Origin: an uncultured Bacteroides sp.
Lineage (GTDB): Bacteria; Bacteroidota; Bacteroidia; Bacteroidales; Bacteroidaceae
NCBI RefSeq assembly: GCF_958445495.1
Contig: NZ_CAUCSQ010000007.1
Location: forward strand, 62,001-126,000
Direction of reading: 5' to 3'
DNA: 64,000 nt
Shown here: positions 10,662 through 20,300 of the stretch, piece by piece
Layout: every line of letters begins with the position of its first letter
How positions within the stretch are numbered: the stretch's first letter is position 1
Translations under genes and position numbers: made by a program
The notes under the pieces: model-generated
Seen by the model: only the letters and a program-made list of their open reading frames with translations
Database searches by the model: none
Told to the model about the DNA's origin: nothing

Positions 10662-12101
10662 ATGGAAATGAGAAATTTAATAAGTAAAACAGGTGTTTTA
10701 GGGGCTGCTTTCTGGCTTGCCGCTTGCTTGCCGGCACATGCGGAAGTCAAGTTGCCCGCAATCTTTTCCGACGGGATGGTGATGCAGCAGCAGACCGAAG
10801 CCCGTCTTTGGGGGACAGCGGTCCCGAATAAGAAAGTAACGGTCACTACCGGCTGGGACGGGAAGGAATATGCAACGGTATCGGATAAACAGGGGGCATG
10901 GGAACTGGCTGTTTCCACTCCGAAAGCGGGAGGCCCTTATACCTTGGTCTTTGACGACGGGACCCGAAAGACACTGGACAATATCTTGATAGGCGAAGTC
11001 TGGCTCTGTTCCGGGCAGAGCAATATGGAAATGCCGATGAAAGGATTCAAGAACCAACCGGTAGAAAATGCCAATATGGACATTCTCCGCAGCAGGAATC
11101 CGGAAATCCGCCTGTTTACGGTGAAACGCGCTTCCGCTTTTACTCCGCAGGCCGATGTGACAGGGGTATGGAAAGAAGCCGCTCCGGCCAGCGTGCGCGA
11201 TTTCAGCGCGACAGCTTATTATTTCGGAAGGCTGGTCAATGAAATATTAGACGTTCCGGTGGGGCTGGTCGTGGCCGCATGGGGCGGTTCCGCCTGTGAA
11301 GCCTGGATGAGGGCCGACTGGCTGAAAGCTTTTCCCGATGCTAAAATCCCTCAATCGGAAGCGGATATCAAATCGAAGAACCGGACTCCGACCGTGCTTT
11401 ACAACGGGATGTTGCATCCGTTAATCGGAATGACGATGAAAGGGGTAATCTGGTATCAGGGCGAAGACAACTGGAACCGCGCGCATACTTATGCCGACAT
11501 GTTTACCAACCTGATTAACGGTTGGCGGGCGGAATGGAAGCAGGGGGATTTTCCTTTCTATTATTGCCAGATAGCTCCCTATGATTACGGGATTATCACG
11601 GAGAAGGGGAAGGAGGTGATAAATTCCGCTTATCTCCGGGAAGCGCAGGCGAAAGTGGAACATCGCGTAGCGAACAGCGGGATGGCCGTATTGCTGGACG
11701 CAGGCATGGAGAAAGGGATTCATCCTGCAAAGAAACAGGTTGCGGGCGAACGGCTGGCGCTTCTTGCACTGACGAAAACCTACGGGATAGAAGGGGTAAA
11801 CGGGGAAAGCCCTTATTATAAAAGCATGGAGATAAGGAACGATACAGTTGTCGTCAGCTTTGAACGTGCGAAGATGTGGATTAGCGGCAAGAACTGTTTC
11901 GAATCGAAGAATTTCCAGGTAGCGGGTGAGGATAGGGTGTTCTATCCGGCAAAAGCATGGATTGAACGCAGCAAAATAATGGTGAAGAGCGACAAAGTGT
12001 CTTCTCCGGTGGCCGTACGTTACGGATTTGAAAACTATGTGGAAGGCGATGTGTATTGCGACGGATTGCCGCTAGGCTCTTTCCGTTCGGACGATTGGTA
12101 A
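10662..12101 (+). CDS. SGNH-family (sialate O-acetylesterase-like) carbohydrate esterase
   Basis: A 479-residue exported esterase with signal peptide ending near LPAHAE. It carries the SGNH serine motif CSGQSNM (Ser120) and the block WGGSACEAWM. Near the C-terminus is IHPAKK, which supplies the catalytic His. In many relatives the residue before this IHP is Asp; here it is Gly, so the acid of the triad may come from elsewhere. Proteins of this group are labelled sialate O-acetylesterase, but in plant-glycan loci they usually remove acetyl groups from hexoses or uronic acids. Next to GH106 and PL1 a pectin acetylesterase role is likelier than action on sialic acid; this is inference. Confidence 0.87.
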   Translation: MEMRNLISKTGVLGAAFWLAACLPAHAEVKLPAIFSDGMVMQQQTEARLWGTAVPNKKVTVTTGWDGKEYATVSDKQGAWELAVSTPKAGGPYTLVFDDGTRKTLDNILIGEVWLCSGQSNMEMPMKGFKNQPVENANMDILRSRNPEIRLFTVKRASAFTPQADVTGVWKEAAPASVRDFSATAYYFGRLVNEILDVPVGLVVAAWGGSACEAWMRADWLKAFPDAKIPQSEADIKSKNRTPTVLYNGMLHPLIGMTMKGVIWYQGEDNWNRAHTYADMFTNLINGWRAEWKQGDFPFYYCQIAPYDYGIITEKGKEVINSAYLREAQAKVEHRVANSGMAVLLDAGMEKGIHPAKKQVAGERLALLALTKTYGIEGVNGESPYYKSMEIRNDTVVVSFERAKMWISGKNCFESKNFQVAGEDRVFYPAKAWIERSKIMVKSDKVSSPVAVRYGFENYVEGDVYCDGLPLGSFRSDDW

Positions 12102-12200
12102 TTTATCCACTGCAGGGGGAAAGAAGGGACGGAACGCATCTTCCGGAGTGGAAAGCGGGAATTCCGCGTTCTTTCCTTCCGTAGCGGAGTTTTTATAAGA

Positions 12201-14570
12201 ATGCAGATTATGAATTATTCGCGCAAGTTTTTTATTCTTTTGTTCATCGTCATGAGCATGCCGGCTTCATGGAGCCGGCATGCCGATATCGTCTGGGATG
12301 CTCCGAGCCGCAATTCTTCCGAGTCCATGCCTTGCGGCGGGGGAGATATCGGCATGAATGTCTGGGTGGAAAACGGCGATATATTATTCTACTTGAGCCG
12401 TAGCGGCACGTTTGACGAAAACAATTGCCTGTTGAAGCAGGGGCGTGTCCGCCTGCGCCTGTCTCCCAATCCTTTTAAAGACGCGGAAGATTTCCGGCAG
12501 GAATTGAAACTGGAAGACGGTTTTGTGGAAATCTCGGCGGGGAAGGCGCAGGTGCGGATTTGGGCGGATGTCTTTCATCCGGCGGTTTATGTGGAGATAG
12601 CCGGCGGTAAACCTTTACAGGCAAAGGTCTTTTACGAGAATTGGAGATACCGGGACCGTTTGATTAGGAAAGGAGAGGGGCAACAATGCTCTTACAAGTG
12701 GGCTCCCCCGAAAGGGGCAGTCACAAAAGCGGATTTTATTTCTCCTGTCGCCGCGGGAGGGAAAGGTTCGCCCGACGTTGGAAAACGTCCGGCCGGCGGA
12801 AAAAAGAATTGCTTGCTGTTCTATCACCGTAATGCGGAGAATACCGTTTTTGACAGTGCGGTGTCCCAGCAGGGGATGGACGGGGTGAAGTCCCGGATGA
12901 TGAATCCTTTAAAGAATCTGACTTTCGGCGGATATTTATTCGGGGATAACCTGGAATTTGTAGGAACCTCCGATAGTATATACGCCGGAACCGATTACCG
13001 GGCATGGGAATTCCGTTCGTCAAAACCCTCTGCACGGCAACGAATCTGCATGGTGTTGCACACTGCCCAGACAGAAACGGCGGAGCAATGGGAAGAGGGT
13101 CTCCGGAACGCTTTCCGGAGGATTGCCCCGCACGGGAAAATCTCTTCCGAAGTCCTATCGCACGATAGGAAACAGACCCGTTTGTGGTGGAACGCTTTTT
13201 GGCGGCGAAGTTTCATAGAGGCGGAAGGGGAAGCGGAAGAAATCACCCGGAACTATACTTTATTCCGTTATATGCTGGGATGTAACGCTTACGGGAACGC
13301 GCCGACCAAGTTCAACGGCGGGTTGTTTACCTTTGACCCTTGCCATACGGACGAAAAACAGGCTTTCACTCCCGACTACCGGAAATGGGGAGGAGGTACG
13401 ATGACGGCGCAGAACCAACGCCTGGTTTATTGGCCGATGCTGAAAAGCGGCGATTTCGACATGATGCCTTCCCAGTTTGATTTCTATAACCGGATGTTGC
13501 GGAATGCGGAACTGCGCAGCCTCGTATATTGGCGGCATGAAGGGGCCTGCTTTTGCGAACAGATAGAGAATTTCGGCCTGCCCAATCCGGCGGAGTACGG
13601 TTTCAAACGTCCGGACTGGTTCGATAAAGGAATGGAATACAATGCCTGGCTGGAATATGAGTGGGATACGGTGCTCGAATTTTGCCAGATGATATTGGAA
13701 ACGAAAAATTATGCGGATGCGGACATAAGCCCGTATATTCCTTTGATTGAAAGCTCGTTGACCTTCTTCGATAAACATTACCGCCTGCTCGCCTCCCGCC
13801 GCGGAAGGAAAGAGCTGGACGGAGACGGGCGTCTGATTCTTTTTCCGGGTTCCGCCTGCGAAACGTATAAAATGGCCTGCAACGCCAGCAGCACCGTCGC
13901 TGCATTGCAGACAGTCTTAAAGACTTATGGAAAAAAGGAAGAGATGCTGAAAACGATTCCCGACATTCCGTTACGCTATGTTGAAGTGAGGGATTCGTTG
14001 AATCCCGATGCCGCTCCGGTTTTGAAACAGACGATTTCCCCCGCGAAGAGCTGGGAGCGAATCAATAACGTGGAGACCCCGCAACTCTATCCTGTCTTTC
14101 CGTGGAGGATTTACGGGGTCGGGAAGGAAAACCTGGAAACGGCGCGCAATACTTATTTTTACGACCCCGATGCGGTCAGGTTCCGCTCCCACACCGGATG
14201 GAAGCAGGATTGCATCTGGGCGGCGTGCCTGGGATTGACCGAAGAGGCGAAACGGCTCTCCCTGGCTAAATTGTCAGACGGTCCGCACCGCTTTCCCGCC
14301 TTCTGGGGCCCCGGCTACGACTGGACGCCCGACCATAACTGGGGAGGCAGCGGCATGATAGGGCTTCAGGAAATGTTGCTGCAAACCGACGGAGAGCGGA
14401 TACTCCTGTTTCCCGCCTGGCCCGAAGAATGGAATGTGCACTTCAAATTGCATGCTCCGGGCAAGACAACGGTGGAAGCCGTTTTGAAGGATGGGAAAGT
14501 GGCGAGCCTGAAAGTCTTGCCGGAGAGCAGGAGGAAGGATGTCATCATGATGATTGGAAAAGAAAAATGA
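12201..14570 (+). CDS. DUF5703-type exported protein with GH95-like helical barrel
   Basis: A 789-residue exported protein of unknown activity. After the signal peptide (cleavage near WSRHA) the segment WDAPSRNSSESMPCGGGDIGMNVWVENGD matches what I know as the DUF5703 N-terminal beta domain. The remainder looks like an (alpha/alpha)6 barrel: Trp- and acid-rich helices, FNGGLFTFDP, and a late PDHNWGGSGMIGLQEML block. It ends in a small beta domain, as in GH95 and related families. Its place between an esterase and a GH2 in a utilisation locus argues for a glycosidase, but I cannot assign the substrate or the catalytic pair. Its stop overlaps the next possible start (ATGA at 14567-14570), indicating translational coupling. 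Confidence 0.8.
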   Translation: MQIMNYSRKFFILLFIVMSMPASWSRHADIVWDAPSRNSSESMPCGGGDIGMNVWVENGDILFYLSRSGTFDENNCLLKQGRVRLRLSPNPFKDAEDFRQELKLEDGFVEISAGKAQVRIWADVFHPAVYVEIAGGKPLQAKVFYENWRYRDRLIRKGEGQQCSYKWAPPKGAVTKADFISPVAAGGKGSPDVGKRPAGGKKNCLLFYHRNAENTVFDSAVSQQGMDGVKSRMMNPLKNLTFGGYLFGDNLEFVGTSDSIYAGTDYRAWEFRSSKPSARQRICMVLHTAQTETAEQWEEGLRNAFRRIAPHGKISSEVLSHDRKQTRLWWNAFWRRSFIEAEGEAEEITRNYTLFRYMLGCNAYGNAPTKFNGGLFTFDPCHTDEKQAFTPDYRKWGGGTMTAQNQRLVYWPMLKSGDFDMMPSQFDFYNRMLRNAELRSLVYWRHEGACFCEQIENFGLPNPAEYGFKRPDWFDKGMEYNAWLEYEWDTVLEFCQMILETKNYADADISPYIPLIESSLTFFDKHYRLLASRRGRKELDGDGRLILFPGSACETYKMACNASSTVAALQTVLKTYGKKEEMLKTIPDIPLRYVEVRDSLNPDAAPVLKQTISPAKSWERINNVETPQLYPVFPWRIYGVGKENLETARNTYFYDPDAVRFRSHTGWKQDCIWAACLGLTEEAKRLSLAKLSDGPHRFPAFWGPGYDWTPDHNWGGSGMIGLQEMLLQTDGERILLFPAWPEEWNVHFKLHAPGKTTVEAVLKDGKVASLKVLPESRRKDVIMMIGKEK

Positions 14571-17233
14571 TTGGAAAAATAAACGATAGAGTTATGAATG
14601 GAAGACCTTTTTTGATATTGTCAGCTTTTCTGCTGTTATTCTCTTTGTCAGTACAAGCAACGGATACTTACCGGCCCGAAACTTCGGTGGCGGGATTTAT
14701 CCGGCTTCCCGGCAGCGGGCGGCAAGTCTATAATTTCAATCCGGGATGGAGATTTTTCAAAGGCGATGTCCGGGGAGCCGAAGCGGTGGATTACGACGAC
14801 CGTTCCTGGGAAATCGTCTCTACTCCCCATACTGTAGAGCTGATGCCTGCCGAAGCCAGCGGATGCCGTAACTATCAAGGTCCCGCCTGGTACCGCAAGC
14901 GTTTTGTAGTCCCTGCCGAGACCGAAGGCCGGCGGGTGCTCCTTCATTTTGAGGCGGTAATGGGAAAACAGGTCCTTTACCTGAACGGCAAACGTGTCCG
15001 GGAACATACGGGCGGTTACCTGCCTTTCACTCTGGACCTGACGGCAAACGGCGTACAGGCGGGCGACTCCTGTCTGCTCGCCGTCTTTACGGACAACAGC
15101 GACGATAAATCGTATCCTCCCGGAAAACGCCAATATACGCTGGACTTCGCTTATCACGGAGGTATCTACCGGGATGTGTGGATGATTGCCAAATCGCCCG
15201 TCGCCATTACCGATGCCGTCGATTCGCAAACCACGGGCGGCGGAGGCGTATTTGTCTATTTTGACAAAATCAGTGAGAAGAGCGCCCAGGTATATGTAAA
15301 GACGGAAGTGAAGAACGACGGTAACCGGCCCGAATCGGTGACGGTTGAGACCGCCCTGACGGATGCCGGCGGCAAACTCATCAAGCGCAGTTCCGGCAAA
15401 CTGTTTCTGAAACCGGGAGAAAAGAAGTCGGTCCGCCAACAGATGGAGGTGAAGAACCCGAAACTCTGGTCGCCGGATACACCTTATTTATATAGGGTAC
15501 AATCCCGGGTTAAAAAAGGAGGAAAGTCCGTTGACGGAGGAATCACCCGTGTCGGTATCCGTTTGGCGGAGTTCCGCGGCAAGGACGGTTTCTGGCTGAA
15601 CGGCAAACCTTTCGGGCAGTTGGTCGGCGCCAACAGGCATCAGGACTTTGCCTATGTCGGCAACGCTTTGCCGAACTCGCAGCAGTGGCGCGACGCGAAA
15701 CGTTTGCGTGACGCCGGATGCACCATTGTCCGCGTGGCTCATTACCCGCAAGACCCTTCGTTCATGGATGCCTGTGACGAACTCGGCATGTTCGTTATCG
15801 TGGCTACTCCGGGATGGCAATACTGGAACAAAAATCCGGAGTTCGGGGAACTGGTCCACCGGAATACCCGCGAAATGATTCGCCGCGACCGCAACCATCC
15901 TTCCGTGCTGATGTGGGAGCCTATCCTGAACGAGACCCGTTATCCGCTCGATTTCGCATTGAAAGCCCTTGAGATAACCAAGGAGGAATATCCTTATCCG
16001 GGACGGCCGGTAGCCGCCGCCGACGTTCATTCCGCCGGCGTGGAAGAGCATTACGACGTTGTTTACGGCTGGCCGGGAGACGATGAAAAGGAGGACAGGC
16101 CGAGACAGTGTATCTTTACCCGCGAGTTCGGCGAGAATGTGGACGACTGGTACGCCCACAACAATAACAACCGCGCGAGCCGCAGTTGGGGCGAACGTCC
16201 GTTGCTGGTACAGGCATTGTCCCTCGCCAAGAGTTACGACGAGATGTTCCGCACCACCGGCCAGTTCATCGGCGGCGCCCAGTGGCATCCGTTCGATCAC
16301 CAGCGCGGCTATCACCCCGACCCTTACTGGGGAGGCATTTATGATGCTTTCCGCCAGAAAAAATATGCTTATGAGATGTTCCGCAGCCAGTCGCCCGCCG
16401 GTCTCCGGCATCCTCTGGCGGAATGCGGCCCGATGGTATTCATAGCCCATGAGATGTCGCAATTCTCCGATAAGGATGTAGTGGTATTTACGAATTGCGA
16501 CTCTGTCCGTCTTTCTATTTACGACGGGACGAAAACTTGGACGAAGCCTGTCGTTCACGCCAAAGGACACCTGCCGAACGCACCCGTCGTTTTTGAGGAC
16601 GTATGGGATTTCTGGGAGGCGCGGGGATATAGCTATACCCGGAAAAACTGGCAGAAAGTGAATATGGTTGCCGAAGGTATCATCGGCGGCAAGGTGGTGT
16701 GCACCCAAAAGAAAATGCCTTCCCGCCGTTCTACCAAGCTCCGCCTGTATGCGGATACGCAGAAGGTGAAACTGGTGGCGGACGGTTCCGACTTTATCGT
16801 CGTTGTCGCCGAAGTGACGGATGACAACGGAAACGTGCGCCGCCTGGCGAAAGAGAATATCGTCTTTACCGTGGAGGGGGAAGGGGAAATTATCGGGAAC
16901 GCGGCTATCGGGGCCAATCCCCGCACCGTGGAATTCGGCTCTGCCCCCGTATTGGTCCGTTCTACCCGGAAGGCGGGGAAGATTAAGGTGAAAGCCCGTG
17001 TGCAGTTCGAAGGCACGCAGGCGCCGGCATCAACCGAATTGGAGTTTGAGAGCGTCCCCGCCGAATTCCCTTTCTGCTATGAGGAACAGGAACGGGCGTC
17101 AGGCCTGCACGCCGGAAAAGCGGCGATGCCGGAGAAAAGCGCAGGAAACAGGGTACGGCTGACCGAAGAAGAACGCCAACGGGCATTGGACGAAGTGGAA
17201 CGCCAGCAAACAGAGTTCGGCATTGAAAAATAG
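14567..17233 (+). CDS. GH2 glycosidase, third of the locus
   Basis: Family 2 glycosidase, 888 residues from the ATG at 14567, which overlaps the previous stop codon as ATGA. The ATG at 14594 (MNGRPFLILSAFLLLFS) gives a shorter, tidier signal peptide and is an equally good start. The sugar-binding domain (WYRKRF, VLYLNGKRVREHTGGYLPF), Ig-like domain and TIM barrel can be followed. The acid/base Glu is in PILNETRYP (about 456) and the nucleophile Glu in FTREFGEN (about 520). After the barrel come further beta domains (residues about 670-830, including the segment KVKLVADGSDFIVVVAEVTD) resembling the DUF4982/Ig modules of long GH2 enzymes, then a charged tail. Substrate unknown; it differs clearly from the two upstream GH2 proteins in active-site context. 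Confidence 0.92.
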   Translation: MIGKINDRVMNGRPFLILSAFLLLFSLSVQATDTYRPETSVAGFIRLPGSGRQVYNFNPGWRFFKGDVRGAEAVDYDDRSWEIVSTPHTVELMPAEASGCRNYQGPAWYRKRFVVPAETEGRRVLLHFEAVMGKQVLYLNGKRVREHTGGYLPFTLDLTANGVQAGDSCLLAVFTDNSDDKSYPPGKRQYTLDFAYHGGIYRDVWMIAKSPVAITDAVDSQTTGGGGVFVYFDKISEKSAQVYVKTEVKNDGNRPESVTVETALTDAGGKLIKRSSGKLFLKPGEKKSVRQQMEVKNPKLWSPDTPYLYRVQSRVKKGGKSVDGGITRVGIRLAEFRGKDGFWLNGKPFGQLVGANRHQDFAYVGNALPNSQQWRDAKRLRDAGCTIVRVAHYPQDPSFMDACDELGMFVIVATPGWQYWNKNPEFGELVHRNTREMIRRDRNHPSVLMWEPILNETRYPLDFALKALEITKEEYPYPGRPVAAADVHSAGVEEHYDVVYGWPGDDEKEDRPRQCIFTREFGENVDDWYAHNNNNRASRSWGERPLLVQALSLAKSYDEMFRTTGQFIGGAQWHPFDHQRGYHPDPYWGGIYDAFRQKKYAYEMFRSQSPAGLRHPLAECGPMVFIAHEMSQFSDKDVVVFTNCDSVRLSIYDGTKTWTKPVVHAKGHLPNAPVVFEDVWDFWEARGYSYTRKNWQKVNMVAEGIIGGKVVCTQKKMPSRRSTKLRLYADTQKVKLVADGSDFIVVVAEVTDDNGNVRRLAKENIVFTVEGEGEIIGNAAIGANPRTVEFGSAPVLVRSTRKAGKIKVKARVQFEGTQAPASTELEFESVPAEFPFCYEEQERASGLHAGKAAMPEKSAGNRVRLTEEERQRALDEVERQQTEFGIEK

Positions 17234-17286
17234 AGGAAGGGAAGCAAGAGAGCGTTGATTTAAAACGCTATTTGAAAAAAAAGGAT

Positions 17287-17294
17287 TATCTTTG
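17287..17294 (+). promoter_or_regulatory. Putative -7 element of the hybrid two-component system promoter
   Basis: TATCTTTG fits the Bacteroides -7 consensus TAnnTTTG, 29 bases before the ATG at 17324. No good -33 TTTG stands at the usual 18-19 base spacing; a TTTG at 17271 is too close. It suggests that the regulator is transcribed separately from the enzyme genes before it. Confidence 0.55.
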
Positions 17295-17323
17295 GATGCA
17301 TTTTATTCCAATTATTGCTGTCA

Positions 17324-20300
17324 ATGGAAAAACGTTACGTTCTAATACTATTTTTTTCTATGATGTGGGGTTGGGGCTTCTCCTATCCGAACATGATTGT
17401 GGAGCATTATACCGCCGAACGCGGTTTGCCCAATGATATCGTCAACTGTACGTTGAAAGGACAGGATGGCTTCATCTGGTTCGGCACGTGGTACGGGTTG
17501 TGCAGCTTTGACGGAAGCAAGTTCCGGTCTTATGACAACCGGGACGGGTATTATTCCACGGATATCCCTCCCCGCAAGATTCAGCGCATAGTGGAAGACA
17601 GGAACGGTTTCTTATGGATTAAGACGATTGACCGCAAGCTGTACCTGTTTGACAAAAGGCATGAAAGTTTCCATGCGGTCTATGACGACGTGAAGGAGTA
17701 TTCGGAAAACATCCAGATAATCAAGATTCAGACAACGGAGGAGGGGGATGTCCTGCTGCTGACTAAAGACAAGAGTCTCCTGCGTGCATATACCGATAAG
17801 GAGGGGAAGATAACCATGAAGCAGTTGCACGACTCGCGCCCCAACGTAAATGCCTATGACATGCGCCTGAGGCATAACGTGTTCTGCGAGACGTCCGAAT
17901 TCATCAACTGGATCGGCATGGACTACCAGATTCTTTCTTTAAGGAAAGGCCCGGCTTTGAAAGACAAGCCGGCGGACTTTATCCGGGAGAAGGTTGCCGC
18001 CGGTTCCGACCGGTTCACCTGCGCTTCCTACAGTTCCGGTTTCCTGTGGCTGGGAGACGAGAACGGGCGCATTTACAGCATCGACCCCCAAAACGGGGTT
18101 GTCAACCGTTATGAAATACCGGAAATCGGAGGCCCGATATCCAATCTGCTGGTAACCGAACCGGGCATGATGTATATCACGGCCGGTGAGGGGACTTACG
18201 AATACAATATAGGCTATAAGCGGTTGACCCGGCTTCCGTTTACCGTTTCCGGGAAAGACGGCGGAATGATATTCCATGATAAATACGACAAGATATGGTT
18301 TCAGGAAGGCAACCGGGCGTTGATTTATTACGACCCGTTGAACAAAAGCGACCGCCGTTTCACGTTTCCCAACCAGAATGCCATCGGGAATTTTGAGGTT
18401 CAGGACGCGGGCGAGCAGGGAATGTTCTTCCTGACTCCGGGAGGGGAAATCCTTTTGTTTGACCGGGAAAAACTGGAGATGGTCCGCATCAACCGACTGA
18501 AACCTTTCTCCGACGACCTTCCCGGACAGCTTTTCTTCCATCTCCTGCTCGACAAGGACGGCATCCTCTGGCTGGCTTCCACGGGCAGCGGGGTTTACAA
18601 AGTCAATTTCCCGAAGAGACAGTTCCGGTTGTTGCCGGAGGTGTCTCCCGTTCCTTTTACAGACCGGTCTACGTCGTGGAATCAGGGAATACGTGCGCTC
18701 TATCAGGCGCAGAACGGAGATATATGGGTGGGGACGCGCTGGCAGGCGTTGTACCGCCTGGAGCATAACGGCCGGGTCAAACAGGTCTTTTCCGACAAAA
18801 ATTACCTGCTGGGAGCCGTGTATCACATCATGGAGGACAAAGACGGCAATCTCTGGTTCTCCACCAAAGGCAACGGGCTCGTCAAAGCCGAACCGGACAT
18901 GAATTCCCCGCAGGGCCTACGTTTTACCCGTTACAAGAATGACCCCAAGAATCCGAACTCCATCAGCAACAACGATGTGTACTTTACGTATCAGGACAGC
19001 CGGGGCCGTATTTGGGTCGGCCTGCTGGGAGGAGGGTTGAACCTGATTTCCGAAGAAAACGGGGTGACCGTTTTCAAGCATAAGTACAACGGACTGAAAC
19101 AGTATCCTCCTTACGGCCTTTACATGGAGGTGCGTACGATGACGGAGGATGACAACGGACGCATCTGGGTAGGGACGATGGACGGCCTGATGTCTTTCGA
19201 CGGCGATTTCACCGCACCCGAACAGATTCGGTTTGAAACGTACCGCCAGGAAAGCGAACGCTCCAATGTGGCGGATAACGATATTTATGTCCTGTACAAA
19301 GACAGCGATTCGCAAATCTGGGTGAGCGTATTCGGAGGAGGGCTGAACAAGCTGGTGCGTTATGACGAGAAAAAGCACGAGCCGGTTTTCAAGTCCTACG
19401 GTATCCGCGAGGGGATGAACAACGACGTAGTCAAGTCTATTGTGGAGGATAAGGACGGCAACCTTTGGTTTACGACGGAAATCGGTTTGTCTTGTTTCAA
19501 CAAAGCGACCGAGCAGTTCCGCAATTACGACAAATATGACGGGTTCCTGAATGTGGAACTGGAGGAGGGCAGCGCCATCCGTACCTTGAACGGCGATTTG
19601 TGGCTCGGTTCCAAACAAGGAATCCTGGTGTTTTCTCCGGACAAGCTGGAAACGCAGCATACGGATTACGACACGCACATTGTCGATTTTAAGGTATCCA
19701 ACCGTGATTTGCGCAGTTTTACCGACCAACCGGTTCTAAAAGAGTCCGTCACCTATGCCGATGCTGTCCGGTTGAATTACAACCAATCCATGTTTACAAT
19801 CGAATTTGCGGCCCTGAATTTCTATAACCAGAACCGGGTGTCTTACCGTTACATACTCGAAGGATATGAAAAGGAATGGCATTATAACGGGAAAAACCGT
19901 ATCGCCTCTTATACCAATGTGCCTCCCGGAGATTATACGTTCCGCGTGGAAACCCTGGATGAAGCCAGTGAGGGACCGGTATCCGGCCGTACTTTGGCAA
20001 TCACCGTCCTTCCTCCCTGGTGGTTGAGCTGGTGGGCGATTCTTATCTATGTCATTTTGGGAATCATCGCGCTTTATTTCGGATTGCGGCTGGCTTTCTT
20101 CATGATTAAGATGAAAAACGACATTTATATCGAACAGAAAGTCTCGGAAATGAAGATTAAGTTCTTTACCAACATCTCCCATGAGCTCCGCACGCCTTTG
20201 ACACTGATTAAAGGCCCTATCCAGGAATTGAAAGAGCATGAGAAACTTTCTTCGAAAGGGCTCCAGTATGTGGATTTGATGGAGAAGAACACCAACCAGA

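Noticed and set aside
15488..16708. 406-codon open frame on the - strand across the third GH2 gene
   Set aside because: Shadow of the GH2 coding frame; no recognisable motif or promoter.
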